DNA of 64,000 nt from assembly GCF_027922425.1 (NCBI RefSeq), contig NZ_BSFQ01000030.1, positions 1-64,000 of the forward strand, read 5' to 3'. Every line of letters begins with the position of its first letter. The stretch's first letter is position 1. This document shows, piece by piece, positions 41,378-50,205 of this stretch. Under the pieces are notes generated by a model. The model worked only from the letters and a program-made list of their open reading frames with translations, did not search any database and was not told the DNA's origin. The position numbers were made by a program, and so were the translations under genes. This DNA is from Pseudonocardia halophobica. Its GTDB lineage: Bacteria > Actinomycetota > Actinomycetes > Mycobacteriales > Pseudonocardiaceae.

Positions 41378-43132
41378 TTACCGGGAGCGCGGGTCGTCGT
41401 CGGGCTGGGTCTCCCGCGAGACGCCCTGCGCGGCGATCTCGGACGGGGCGGGGTGCCCGCCGACGTGCGCCTCGGCCCGGGCCCGCTCCACCAGGTGCGG
41501 GTAGTGCAGCTCGAACGCCGGGCGCTCGGAGCGGATGCGCGGCAGCTCGGTGAAGTTGTGCCGCGGCGGCGGGCAGCTCGTGGCCCACTCCAGCGAGTTC
41601 CCGAAGCCCCACGGGTCGTCGACCGTGACCACGCGGCCGTACCGGTAGCTGCGGAACACGTTCCAGATGAACGGCAGCGTGGACGCCCCGAGGACGAACG
41701 CGCCGATCGAGGAGATCATGTTCAGCGTGGTGAAGCCGTCCGTGCCCAGATAGTCGACGTACCGGCGCGGCATGCCCTCGTTGCCCAGCCAGTGCTGGAC
41801 GAGGAACGTCATGTGGAAGCCGATGAACGTGGTCCAGAAGTGGAACTTGCCCAGCGTCTCGTCGAGCATCCGGCCGGTCATCTTCGGGAACCAGAAGTAG
41901 ATGCCCGCGTAGGTCGCGAACACGATCGTCCCGAAGAGCACGTAGTGGAAGTGCGCCACCACGAAGTACGTGTCGGACACGTGGAAGTCGATCGGGGGGG
42001 AGGCCAGCAGCACGCCGGTCAGTCCGCCGAACAGGAACGTCGCGAGGAAGCCGACGGAGAACAGCATCGGCGTCTCGAACGTGAGCTTGCCCTTCCACAT
42101 CGTGCCGATCCAGTTGACGAACTTGATGCCCGTCGGGATCGCGATGAGGAACGTGGTGAACGAGAAGAAGGCCAGGAGCACCGCGCCGGTCGCGTACATG
42201 TGGTGCGCCCACACGGCGACGGACAGCGCCGCGATCGCGATGGTCGCGAAGACCAGCGTCTTGTAGCCGAAGATCGGCTTGCGGCTGAACACCGGGAAGA
42301 TCTCGGACACGATGCCGAAGAACGGCAGCGCGACGATGTAGACCTCGGGGTGGCCGAAGAACCAGAACAGGTGCTGCCAGAGGATCACGCCGCCGTTGGC
42401 CGGGTCGAAGACGTGGGCACCGAGGTGGCGGTCCGCCGCGAGGCCGAACAGGGCCGCGGTGAGCACCGGGAACGCGATCAGGACCAGCAGCGACGTGATG
42501 AAGATGTTCCAGGTGAAGATCGGCATCCGGAACATCGTCATGCCGGGGGCGCGCATGCAGACGATCGTGGTCACGAAGTTGACGCCGCCGAGGATCGTGC
42601 CCAGACCACCGACCGCGAGACCCATGATCCACAGGTCGGCGCCCGCACCGGGCGAGCGGATCGCGTCGGACAGCGGCGTGTAGGCGAACCAGCCGAAGTC
42701 CGCGGCGCCGCCGGGCGTGAGGAACCCGGACAGCACGATCAGCCCGCCGAACAGGAACAGCCAGTAGGAGAAGGCGTTCAGCCGCGGGAACGCCACGTCC
42801 GGGGCGCCGATCTGCAGCGGGACGATGTAGTTCGCGAAGCCGAAGAGGATCGGCGTGGCGTAGAGCAGCAGCATGATCGTGCCGTGCATGGTGAACAGCT
42901 GGTTGTACTGCTCGCTCGACAGGAACTGCTGCCCGGGCCGCGCGAGCTCGCCACGGATCAGCAGCGCCATCGCCCCGCCGGCCATGAAGAAGCCGAACGA
43001 CGTGACCATGTACAGGATCGAGATGTCCTTGGGGTCCGTCGTCCGGAGCATCTTCAGGAACGTGGAACCCTTACCCGTCCGACGCGCCGGGTACGGGCGC
43101 GTCGTGATCGGCTTGGGCGCGACGGCTGTCAC
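41378..43132 (-). CDS. ctaD: Cytochrome c oxidase subunit I (aa3 type)
   Basis: 584 residues, 12 helices. Haem/copper ligands are visible in LFTMHGTIMLLLY, WFFGHPEVYIVALPFFG (His-Glu-Tyr), WAHHMYATG and VVAHFHYVLFG. Length and the charged tail suit actinobacterial CtaD. It is the catalytic subunit of the bcc-aa3 supercomplex. The GTG at 43132 has AGGAGG five bases upstream. It heads the ctaD-serB-pth2 operon. Confidence 0.96.
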   Translation of the reverse strand: MTAVAPKPITTRPYPARRTGKGSTFLKMLRTTDPKDISILYMVTSFGFFMAGGAMALLIRGELARPGQQFLSSEQYNQLFTMHGTIMLLLYATPILFGFANYIVPLQIGAPDVAFPRLNAFSYWLFLFGGLIVLSGFLTPGGAADFGWFAYTPLSDAIRSPGAGADLWIMGLAVGGLGTILGGVNFVTTIVCMRAPGMTMFRMPIFTWNIFITSLLVLIAFPVLTAALFGLAADRHLGAHVFDPANGGVILWQHLFWFFGHPEVYIVALPFFGIVSEIFPVFSRKPIFGYKTLVFATIAIAALSVAVWAHHMYATGAVLLAFFSFTTFLIAIPTGIKFVNWIGTMWKGKLTFETPMLFSVGFLATFLFGGLTGVLLASPPIDFHVSDTYFVVAHFHYVLFGTIVFATYAGIYFWFPKMTGRMLDETLGKFHFWTTFIGFHMTFLVQHWLGNEGMPRRYVDYLGTDGFTTLNMISSIGAFVLGASTLPFIWNVFRSYRYGRVVTVDDPWGFGNSLEWATSCPPPRHNFTELPRIRSERPAFELHYPHLVERARAEAHVGGHPAPSEIAAQGVSRETQPDDDPRSR

Positions 43133-43340
43133 TGTGCCTCCTGCACTGGACCTCGCTGAACCTCGCTGGCTCAAGGTGGTGGGCCAGGTCCGGACTCTAT
43201 CTCCCGCCAACCGGACCGCACGCCCTCGGGCTGTGCCGAGGGGAGCGGGCACGGTTCGCACGGGCATTGTGCTCTACGCAGGGTAGAACGACCAACCGAG
43301 GGGGGCCAGGCAGGGGCCCGGACCTCCCCCGTCGGTGGGG

Positions 43341-43680
43341 TCACACGTCCCGCGGCGCGAGCTCGACCGCCGTGACCGAACCCTCGGCCAGCCCCTCGTT
43401 GCGACACACGGCCTTCTTGACCGGCAGGACGTAGGTGCCGCGCGCGGCGTTCGGGGAAGATCGATGTCCGCCACGTGGTGGCGCCGACGCGCACGACGAC
43501 CGGGATCGAGCCGAACCCCGCCGTGGGCGGGGCCCGCTCGCCGATCTCCTCGGCGATCTCCGGAGGCAGGCTCACGAAGGTCCACGTGTCGTGTCGGCGG
43601 GCGTCCCACACCCACAGCTCGGCGCGGAAGGAGTAGGTCTGCGGCGCGGTCGCGACGCCAGCCTGCCCTCCCCCACCGAC
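43341..43680 (-). pseudogene. DUF1905 domain gene, frameshifted
   Basis: The first half reads YSFRAELWVWDARRHDTWTF, LPPEIAEEIGE, GFGSIPVVVRVG and TWRTSIFP, a clear DUF1905 domain. After SIFP the frame is lost. Reading one base over gives the expected end GTYVLPVKKAVCRNEGL and a stop at 43341-43343. An extra base at about 43450 (CCCCGAACGCC where CCCCGACGCC is expected) accounts for it. No good start codon is seen at the 5' end either. It may be a true pseudogene or an assembly error. Confidence 0.75.
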
Positions 43681-43689
43681 AATTCCGGC

Positions 43690-44421
43690 GTGACGCTCAA
43701 CGCCGGGCCCGGCCTCGCGGTGGCCGCTGCGCTCGCGGTCCTGATCGCCGCGGCGACCGCCCTCCTCGCGCAGCTGGGGACGGCGCGGGCCGCCGTGCTG
43801 GCGTCGGCGCGGGCGGTCGTCCAGCTCGGCGCGGTGTCGCTGCTGATCGGCGTGGTGGTGCGGTCGCTGGGGACCAGTGCGCTGTTCGTGCTGCTGATGG
43901 TCGCAGTGGCGGCCTTCACCTCCGCGCGCCGCCTCACCCGGCACCCGAGCGGCTGGTGGGTGGTGCTGCCGATCACGGCGGGCCCGCTGCCGGTCGTCGC
44001 GCTGCTCGTGGCGGGCGGAGTGGTGCCGGCGACCGGGATCGCCGTGATCCCGACGGCCGGCATCCTCATCGGCGGCGCGATGACCGCGACCTCGTTGGCG
44101 GGCAGGCGGATGCGCGACGAGCTGATCGCGCGCCGGGGCGAGGTGGAGGCGGCCCTGTCCCTGGGGTTCCTCCCCCGCGACGCGAACGTGGAGATCGCCC
44201 GCCCGAGCGCGGCCCAGGCGCTGGTGCCCGCCCTCGACCAGACCCGGACCGTCGGGCTCGTCACGCTGCCGGGCGCCTACGTCGGCATGCTGCTCGGCGG
44301 CGCCTCCCCGGTCGAGGCCGGCGCCGTGCAGCTGCTCGTGCTGGTGCTGCTCCTGGCCGTCGAGACGGTGGCGGTGGCCCTCACGGTCGAGCTGGTGTGC
44401 CGGGGCCTCGTACGGACGTAG
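43690..44421 (+). CDS. FetB/YbbM-like (UPF0014) ABC transporter permease
   Basis: 243 residues with about seven helices. FetB-type features: LARAVVQL-like ASARAVVQLGAVSLLIG, IPTAGILIGGAMTATSLAGRR and LVTLPGAYVGMLLGGASP. FetAB exports iron or acts in metal/oxidative resistance in E. coli. The partner ATPase gene is not adjacent. GTG start, probably leaderless (GACAAT six bases upstream). Confidence 0.82.
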   Translation: MTLNAGPGLAVAAALAVLIAAATALLAQLGTARAAVLASARAVVQLGAVSLLIGVVVRSLGTSALFVLLMVAVAAFTSARRLTRHPSGWWVVLPITAGPLPVVALLVAGGVVPATGIAVIPTAGILIGGAMTATSLAGRRMRDELIARRGEVEAALSLGFLPRDANVEIARPSAAQALVPALDQTRTVGLVTLPGAYVGMLLGGASPVEAGAVQLLVLVLLLAVETVAVALTVELVCRGLVRT

Positions 44422-44501
44422 GCGCCCAACGCCCACATCGCGGGTCGGGTTGAGTGGCCGGGCCGCCCGCGACGGCTGAACCGCGCTGCGGGAGCGGGTG
44501 C

Positions 44502-45320
44502 TCAGGGACGCATCGGGAGGAAGAGGTCCGTGAAGACCTCCGGCGCGGCGGCGGGGCTGGGCGGGTCGGTGACGATGTAGAACTCCGTGCCGAAGCCCAT
44601 CGCGAAGATCGGGTCCGGCATGGCGAGCATGAAGTGCTCGGGCCCCATCTGGCTGGCGTGCACCCGCATCGAGGCGCGCTTCTGCTCCGCGAAGTCCACG
44701 GCCTCGACCCGGTGGGTGATCTCGGCCTCGGGCTTGCCGAAGGTGGGCGGCGGGATCGTCTCGTCCGGGGTCTCCCAGCCCTCGGGGATCTCGCCGGAGG
44801 CCCGCAGCCCGCGCATGCCACGCAGCATCCAGTCGCGGTTGATCGTGTTCTGCGCGACGACCGGCACCCCGGCCAGCTCCGCCGCCCGCTTGCCGACGCG
44901 GTGGACCTGGATGTGGTCGGGGTGGCCGTAGCTGCCGTTGTCGTCGTAGGTGGTGAGGACGTCCGGCTCCTCCTCCTCGAGGATCACCGCCAGCCGCCGC
45001 GCCGCCTGGTCGACGCCCGCCTGCCAGAAGCAGTACGGGGCGTCGTTGGTCGGGTCGCCCATCATCCCGGAGTCGACGTAGCCCAGGAACTCCACGCGCG
45101 CGGCGCCGAGGACCTTGGCCGACTCGTAGCACTCCGCGGAGCGCCGCACCGACAGCTGCTCGCCGTCGGCCAGCGCGCCCGGGACGGGTTCGCCCAGCTC
45201 ACCGCGCGTCGCGAAGACCAGCACCACGCGGTGCCCGGCCTTGGCGGCCTTGGCGAGGGTGCCCGCGGTGGTGATCGACTCGTCGTCGGGATGGGCCTGG
45301 AAGCTGACGATGGTCCCCAC
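44502..45320 (-). CDS. PIG-L/LmbE deacetylase (Mca/MshB-like)
   Basis: 272 residues with the zinc motif AHPDDE near the start and GHPDHIQVH later. The family includes MshB (mycothiol synthesis) and Mca (mycothiol S-conjugate amidase); YDDNGSYGHPDH and the QMGPEHFMLA region are usual for this actinobacterial set. A role with mycothiol or a related glucosamine conjugate is likely, but the exact member is not settled by sequence alone. Confidence 0.85.
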   Translation of the reverse strand: MGTIVSFQAHPDDESITTAGTLAKAAKAGHRVVLVFATRGELGEPVPGALADGEQLSVRRSAECYESAKVLGAARVEFLGYVDSGMMGDPTNDAPYCFWQAGVDQAARRLAVILEEEEPDVLTTYDDNGSYGHPDHIQVHRVGKRAAELAGVPVVAQNTINRDWMLRGMRGLRASGEIPEGWETPDETIPPPTFGKPEAEITHRVEAVDFAEQKRASMRVHASQMGPEHFMLAMPDPIFAMGFGTEFYIVTDPPSPAAAPEVFTDLFLPMRP

Positions 45321-45355
45321 GGCGCCGAACCCTACCCGCGCAGGTCACCGGGGGT

Positions 45356-45397
45356 CGTGAGTGCCTACCGCCCCTCTAGGGGCAGTAGGCACTCACG
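45356..45397. terminator. Long palindrome, probable terminator or regulatory hairpin
   Basis: CGTGAGTGCCTAC pairs with GTAGGCACTCACG (13 bp) around an inner CCCCT/AGGGG stem. It lies three bases from the stop of the AAA/VWA gene and upstream of the start of the deacetylase gene, both on the minus strand, so it probably ends the AAA/VWA transcript. Confidence 0.75.
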
Positions 45398-45399
45398 GG

Positions 45400-47241
45400 T
45401 CAGCAGAGGACCGCGGTCAGGGCCGGGGCGATGTCGGCCAGCCGCCGCACCGCCTGGTAGCTGCCGCCGCCCTTCGCCGCGAGGGCGCGGGCGGCCTTCT
45501 CGGCGTCCTCGTCCGGCAGCGGACAGAGCACGTGCACCCGGTCGATGCCGCCGAGGGCGGTGAGCGGGTCGTCGCCCGAGGTGTGCAGGCAGTCGGACAG
45601 CAGCACGACCATCCGCTCGTCGGCGACCGCGCCCGCCAGCTGCACCGACGCCTCGCGCAGCGCCGCCGCCACGTCCGTGGTGCCGTGCCCGCGCAGCGCG
45701 ACCAGCTCGCCGATCAGCTCGTCCGGCGGCCGGCGCACGCCCTGCCGCTGCAGGGTGCGCACCTGGGAGCCGAAGGCGAGCACGCCGGGCTCGAGCTTGC
45801 CCGAACCCGACTCCGACGCCAGTACGACGCCGGCCGCGGACACTGCTGCCAGCGCCACGGCCAGCCCCTGCATCGACCCCGAGATGTCGACGACGAGCGA
45901 CACCGCACGCCGGTGGGCCGTCCACCCCCGGGTGACGATCTCGTCCGGCCGCGGCCGCCGGCTCGCCGTCGGCTGCCAGTTGTCGAGCGTGCGGTCCAGG
46001 TCGAGGTCGCCGTCGCCGCCCTTGGCCGGGGCGATCTTCCGGGTGCCCCGCGCCTTGGCCGGCCCGACCTTGCCGAGCTGGATGAACACCCGGCCCGCGA
46101 GCTTGCGCGCCTGGGCCCGCAGCGTCGCGTCCGTGGCGACCGCGAGGTCGGCGAGCAGCGCCGCGGCCTGCTCGGGGTTCTCGGCGAGCGCCGAGTCGAA
46201 CGCCGCCTCGTCGAGCTGGCCGACCTCCGGCGAGATCTCCTCGAAACGCTCGTGCCGGGAGCCGAGCTCGCCGCGGCCCATCGTGCGCTGGCCCCGGCTG
46301 TTCTGCGGCTTGTCCCGCCCGGACTGGCCCCCCGATCCCGGAGGAGGGGGGCCGTCAGCTTTTCCCGGGTCGGACTCCTCCCGGTCGGTCGGCTCGGGCG
46401 CGTCCTCCGGCCAGAGCCGCTCCAGCAGCTCGTCGATCACCGACTCCGGGGTGCGGTCCAGCCCGTCGGCGACCTTGATCCGGCCGGACAGGGCGGCGTG
46501 CGCGGCGTCGCGCGCGGTCTCGCGGGCGGGCTTGTCCTCGCCGCGCAGCTGCGCGAGCCCGGTGAGCACGTGCGCGAGGTCGATCGCCCCGCGGACGGAC
46601 GAGCCCATCCGCAGGTCCCGGTGCTCGCGGGTGGCCCGCGTGAGCCCGACGGACAGCTCGTTCACCCAGCCGTCCACCCCGCTCACCGAGGTCGTGATCG
46701 CCCGCTCCGCGTCCTCGGACTGGTAGCCGAGCACCACCCGGCACATCCGGTCGGCGATGGCCTGGCTGACGCGGGCGGTCCCGATGGCGTCGAACGGGTT
46801 CATGGCGGCGATCAGCCGGAAGCCCGGCCCCGCCGTGACCGTGCCGAGCCGCGGCACCGCGATCTCACCCTCCGTGAGAACGGTGATCAGGACGTTGAGC
46901 GTCTCCTCGGGGACCCGGTTGAGCTCCTCGAGGTAGAGCAGCCCGCCCTCGCGCATGGCGGTCAGCAGCGGGCCGTCGACGAAGCTCGCCGGCAGGTAAC
47001 CCTCGTTGAGCACCTGCGCCGGGTCGAAGGCGCCGATCAGGCGGGCCGGCGTGAGCTCGGCGTTGCCCTCCACGAACACGACGTGCTGCCCGGCCTCGCG
47101 CGCGATCGACCGCAGCAGGGTGGACTTGCCCGTGCCGGGCGGCCCTTCGAGCACGACGTGCCGGCCGGTCGCCAGGGCGACCGTCAGCACCTCCCGCTCA
47201 CGACGGAGTCCGACGACGGGCGTCGGAGGGGCGGTCGTCAC
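45400..47241 (-). CDS. MoxR-type AAA ATPase fused to a VWA domain
   Basis: 613 residues. The N-terminal AAA module has Walker A GPPGTGKST (33-41), Walker B LLYLEELNR and MNPFDAIGTARVS (sensor region). An acidic/Pro-rich linker at about residues 280-330 is followed by a C-terminal von Willebrand A domain with MIDAS DISGSMQ. MoxR ATPases and VWA proteins usually are separate neighbours that activate metalloenzymes or assemble complexes; magnesium chelatase ChlD is a fused relative. Here both are in one chain. The gene is divergent from the CoA ligase at 47398. Confidence 0.88.
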   Translation of the reverse strand: MTTAPPTPVVGLRREREVLTVALATGRHVVLEGPPGTGKSTLLRSIAREAGQHVVFVEGNAELTPARLIGAFDPAQVLNEGYLPASFVDGPLLTAMREGGLLYLEELNRVPEETLNVLITVLTEGEIAVPRLGTVTAGPGFRLIAAMNPFDAIGTARVSQAIADRMCRVVLGYQSEDAERAITTSVSGVDGWVNELSVGLTRATREHRDLRMGSSVRGAIDLAHVLTGLAQLRGEDKPARETARDAAHAALSGRIKVADGLDRTPESVIDELLERLWPEDAPEPTDREESDPGKADGPPPPGSGGQSGRDKPQNSRGQRTMGRGELGSRHERFEEISPEVGQLDEAAFDSALAENPEQAAALLADLAVATDATLRAQARKLAGRVFIQLGKVGPAKARGTRKIAPAKGGDGDLDLDRTLDNWQPTASRRPRPDEIVTRGWTAHRRAVSLVVDISGSMQGLAVALAAVSAAGVVLASESGSGKLEPGVLAFGSQVRTLQRQGVRRPPDELIGELVALRGHGTTDVAAALREASVQLAGAVADERMVVLLSDCLHTSGDDPLTALGGIDRVHVLCPLPDEDAEKAARALAAKGGGSYQAVRRLADIAPALTAVLC

Positions 47242-47336
47242 GAATACCTCCTACGAAGGGGTGGCACCGGCGCCTACCCCGACTCATTGGTAGCAAATCC
47301 CCGCCGCGCACGGGAGAGGTGATCTTCTACGCGTCG

Positions 47337-47364
47337 TTGACGGCGCGTGATCTCGCTGTAGAGT
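47337..47364 (+). promoter_or_regulatory. Sigma-70 type promoter of the CoA ligase gene
   Basis: TTGACG (47337-47342), 16 bases, then TAGAGT (47359-47364), 33 bases before the ATG at 47398, which also has AGGAG eight bases upstream. Confidence 0.7.
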
Positions 47365-47397
47365 TCGACCACCCGAACAGGCACAGGAGCCCGGTTC

Positions 47398-48954
47398 ATG
47401 AGCGAACTCTTCAACGCTGCGGAGTACCTGACCGAAAGCCGGGTGTCGGCGGGCGACGGCGCCCGCACCGCGGTCCACCACCCGCGGGGCACCCTCACCT
47501 ACTCGGAGCTCGCCGCGGAGGTCCGCCGGGTCGCCGGTGGGCTGGCCGGGATCGGCGTGCGTCCCGAGGAGCGGGTCGTGCTCTGCATGGCCGACGACGT
47601 CGAGCTGTTCACCGGCATCCTCGCCACCATGTACCTCGGCGCGGTCGCCGTGCCGTGCTCCACGATGCTCACGGGCGCCGAGCTGGGCACGCTCGTCGTC
47701 GACTCCCGTGCCCGCGTGCTGATCGGCAGCCACCAGTTCACCGAGGCCGTGCACAGCGCCGCGGCCAGCGCGCCGGACCTGCGCCAGCTCGTCCTCGCCG
47801 GCGCCGACCCGGTCGCGCCCGCGCCCGGCGTCAGTGCCCTGACCTGGGAGCAGATGCTCGCCGCCGGTGCGCCGCTCGAGGCCGCGTACCCCACCTGGGA
47901 CGAGTCGCCCGCCCTGTGGCTCTACACGTCCGGCACCACCGGCAAGCCCAAGGGCGCGATGCACCGGCACGCGGACATCCGCTACGTCGCCGAGACCTAC
48001 GGGCAGCAGGTCCTCGGCATCCGGCCGGACGACGTGTGCCTGTCCGTCGCCAAGCTCTTCTTCGCGTACGGCATCGGCAACTCGATGTTCTTCCCGCTGT
48101 CGGTCGGCGCCTCGGCGGTGCTGCAGCCCGCCCGTCCGACGCCGGACCTCATCGCGAGCGACGCCCGGACCTACGGCGCCACGCTGCTGTTCGGCGTCCC
48201 CAGCTTCTGGGGCCCGCTGCTGGCCGCCGACGTGCCCGACGACGCCCTCGCCGGCGTCCGGCAGGGCGTCTCGGCCGGCGAGACCCTGCCGGCCCGCATG
48301 TTCACCGGCATCCGGGACCGCTTCGGCGTCGAGATCCTCGACGGCATCGGCTCCACCGAGGCCCTGCACATCTTCATCTCGAACCGGCCCGGCGCCGTCG
48401 TGCCGGGCAGCTCGGGCTTCCCGGTGCCCGGCTACGAGATCGAGCTGCGCCGCACGGACGGCTCGGTGATCTCCGGGACCGGCGAGTCCGGCATGTTGTG
48501 GATCTCCGGCGACTCGATCTGCACCGGGTACTGGTGCCGCACCGCCGTGAACCGGCAGGTGTTCCAGGGCGAGTGGATGCGCACCGGGGACCAGTACGTG
48601 CGCAACGACGACGGCAGCCTCACCTGCCTCGGCCGCACGGACGACGTGCTCAAGGTCGGCGGGATCTGGGTCGCGCCGGCCGAGGTGGAGTCCCGGCTGC
48701 TGGAGCACCCGGCGCTGGCCGAGGCGGTCGTCGTCGGGATCCCGGACGCCGACGGCCTGGACAAGCCCGTCGCCTACGTCGTGCCGCGGGCGGGTGCGGT
48801 GGTCGACCCGGACGAGGTGGTGGCCTTCTGCAGGGCGGGCCTGGCCTCGTTCAAGCGGCCGCGCTCGGTGATCGTGGTCGAGGAGCTGCCGAAGACCGCG
48901 ACCGGGAAGGTCCAGCGCTACCGCCTGCGGCAGAACCACCCCGTCACGGCGTAG
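47398..48954 (+). CDS. Benzoate-CoA ligase family enzyme
   Basis: 518 residues, ANL superfamily. The AMP motif LYTSGTTGKPKGAMH, DSICTGYW, the hinge motif GRTDDVLKVGGIWVAPAEVE and the catalytic lysine in LPKTATGKVQRYRLR are present. SVAKLFFAYGIGNSMFFPLS and IGSTEALHIFISN are features of the benzoate/4-hydroxybenzoate-CoA ligase subgroup. It would form an aryl-CoA thioester. No ring-cleavage genes are adjacent, so the true acid is open. Confidence 0.86.
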   Translation: MSELFNAAEYLTESRVSAGDGARTAVHHPRGTLTYSELAAEVRRVAGGLAGIGVRPEERVVLCMADDVELFTGILATMYLGAVAVPCSTMLTGAELGTLVVDSRARVLIGSHQFTEAVHSAAASAPDLRQLVLAGADPVAPAPGVSALTWEQMLAAGAPLEAAYPTWDESPALWLYTSGTTGKPKGAMHRHADIRYVAETYGQQVLGIRPDDVCLSVAKLFFAYGIGNSMFFPLSVGASAVLQPARPTPDLIASDARTYGATLLFGVPSFWGPLLAADVPDDALAGVRQGVSAGETLPARMFTGIRDRFGVEILDGIGSTEALHIFISNRPGAVVPGSSGFPVPGYEIELRRTDGSVISGTGESGMLWISGDSICTGYWCRTAVNRQVFQGEWMRTGDQYVRNDDGSLTCLGRTDDVLKVGGIWVAPAEVESRLLEHPALAEAVVVGIPDADGLDKPVAYVVPRAGAVVDPDEVVAFCRAGLASFKRPRSVIVVEELPKTATGKVQRYRLRQNHPVTA

Positions 48955-48970
48955 CGCCCCACACGGCACC

Positions 48971-48995
48971 GGCGCCCGCACAGGATGCGGGCGCC
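48971..48995. terminator. Terminator hairpin after the CoA ligase gene
   Basis: GGCGCCCGCA pairs with TGCGGGCGCC around CAGGA, a perfect 10-bp stem in the gap between convergent genes. Confidence 0.75.
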
Positions 48996-49101
48996 GATCG
49001 TCGCCGCGGCCCGGGACAGGGCCGGATACCGAGCCCGACCAGTGCGAACCCCGGCCACGGCGGCGAGTGCGACGCGAGCCACGCGGGCGAGACGAACGCG
49101 C

Positions 49102-50145
49102 TCAGTAGAACTCGACGGTGTCGACGATGTTGCGTAGTGGGCGGCCGTCGAGCAGGCGGGAGGCGTTGTCCGCGAACAGCTCCGCGATCCGCCGGTCCTC
49201 CTGCCGGTCGAGGGTGGCGGTGTGCGGGCTGATCAGGACGTTCTCGAGGTCCCACAGCGGGCTGGCCGGGTCGAGGGGCTCCTCCGCCACCACGTCGAGC
49301 GCGGCGAACCCGATCCGCCCGTCGCGCAGCGCCTCGACCAGGGCCGGCTCGTCGATCACCGTGCCGCGCCCGACGTTGACCAGCGTGCAGTCCGGCCGGA
49401 CCGCCGCCAGCATCGCGGGGCCGATCAGGCGCTCGGTCGCGGCCGTGGCGGGCAGCGTCACGACGATCCCGTCGACCCGCCCGACGACGGAGGCGAGGTC
49501 GTCGGGGTGCACCACCTCGTCGACGCCCTCGGGCGGCGGCCCCGGCCGGCGCGCGGTCCCGATCACCCGGCAGTCGAAGGCGCGCAGCCGCCGCACCACC
49601 TCGCGGCCGATCCCGCCGAGGCCCACCACGAGGACGGTCCGGTCGGCGAGCTGCCCCATGAACCACCGCGGGCCCCACTCGTGCGCGCGTTGCCGGGCCT
49701 GCAGCCGCGGCAGGGTCTTGGCCCCCGCGAGCAGGCCGAACACGGCGAACTCGGCGAGCGGGCCACCGTGCACGCCCGCCGTGGTCGTGAAGACGACCCG
49801 CTCCAGCTGCGCCGCGGTGAGGCCCGCGGCACGGACCGTGGCCCCTCCCCCGGCGGCCATGGTCTGCACCCAGCGCAGCCGGGGGTTGGCCGCGACGGTA
49901 CGGGCCAGCGCGGCGGCGTCGTGCTCGCCGGGGATGCCGTAGAGGGCGTCGGCGGAGTCGAGCAGCTCCTCGAACCGCCGCTGCTGTGCGGGGGTGCGCC
50001 GCCAGTCCGGGTCGCCGGTGTGGTCGGAGGGCCAGCGCATCGGCGGCAGCAGCGCGTGCTCGCGGACCAGGGTCAGGCGGGGTTCCCGCTCCTCGACGAG
50101 CCGGCAGAGGTCCTCGTCGAGCGGGGTGGCCAGGACGACGCGCAC
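49102..50145 (-). CDS. D-isomer 2-hydroxyacid dehydrogenase family protein
   Basis: 347 residues. NAD motif VLVVGLGGIGREVVRRL, catalytic Arg in LVNVGRGTVIDE, Glu in VVAEEPLDP and His in ISPHTATLD. It reduces or oxidises a 2-keto/2-hydroxy acid of unknown identity. The GTG at 50145 begins the homologous part. It shares a 60-base divergent region with the hydrolase gene at 50206, so they may be co-regulated. Confidence 0.9.
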   Translation of the reverse strand: MRVVLATPLDEDLCRLVEEREPRLTLVREHALLPPMRWPSDHTGDPDWRRTPAQQRRFEELLDSADALYGIPGEHDAAALARTVAANPRLRWVQTMAAGGGATVRAAGLTAAQLERVVFTTTAGVHGGPLAEFAVFGLLAGAKTLPRLQARQRAHEWGPRWFMGQLADRTVLVVGLGGIGREVVRRLRAFDCRVIGTARRPGPPPEGVDEVVHPDDLASVVGRVDGIVVTLPATAATERLIGPAMLAAVRPDCTLVNVGRGTVIDEPALVEALRDGRIGFAALDVVAEEPLDPASPLWDLENVLISPHTATLDRQEDRRIAELFADNASRLLDGRPLRNIVDTVEFY

Positions 50146-50205
50146 GTCCCCGACCCTGCCGGACGGCGGATTGACCACACGCCACCGGCCCCCGACGATC
50201 ACGCC

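Noticed and set aside
39399..42632. A 1077-residue minus-strand frame spanning ctaD, serB and pth2
   Set aside because: Only the last 248 codons (PTH2 protein) look real. The upstream part is out of frame with the obvious ctaD and serB products.
43171..45132. A 653-residue minus-strand frame
   Set aside because: Only its last part has a domain (DUF1905). The rest is antisense to the FetB-like gene and overlaps the deacetylase.
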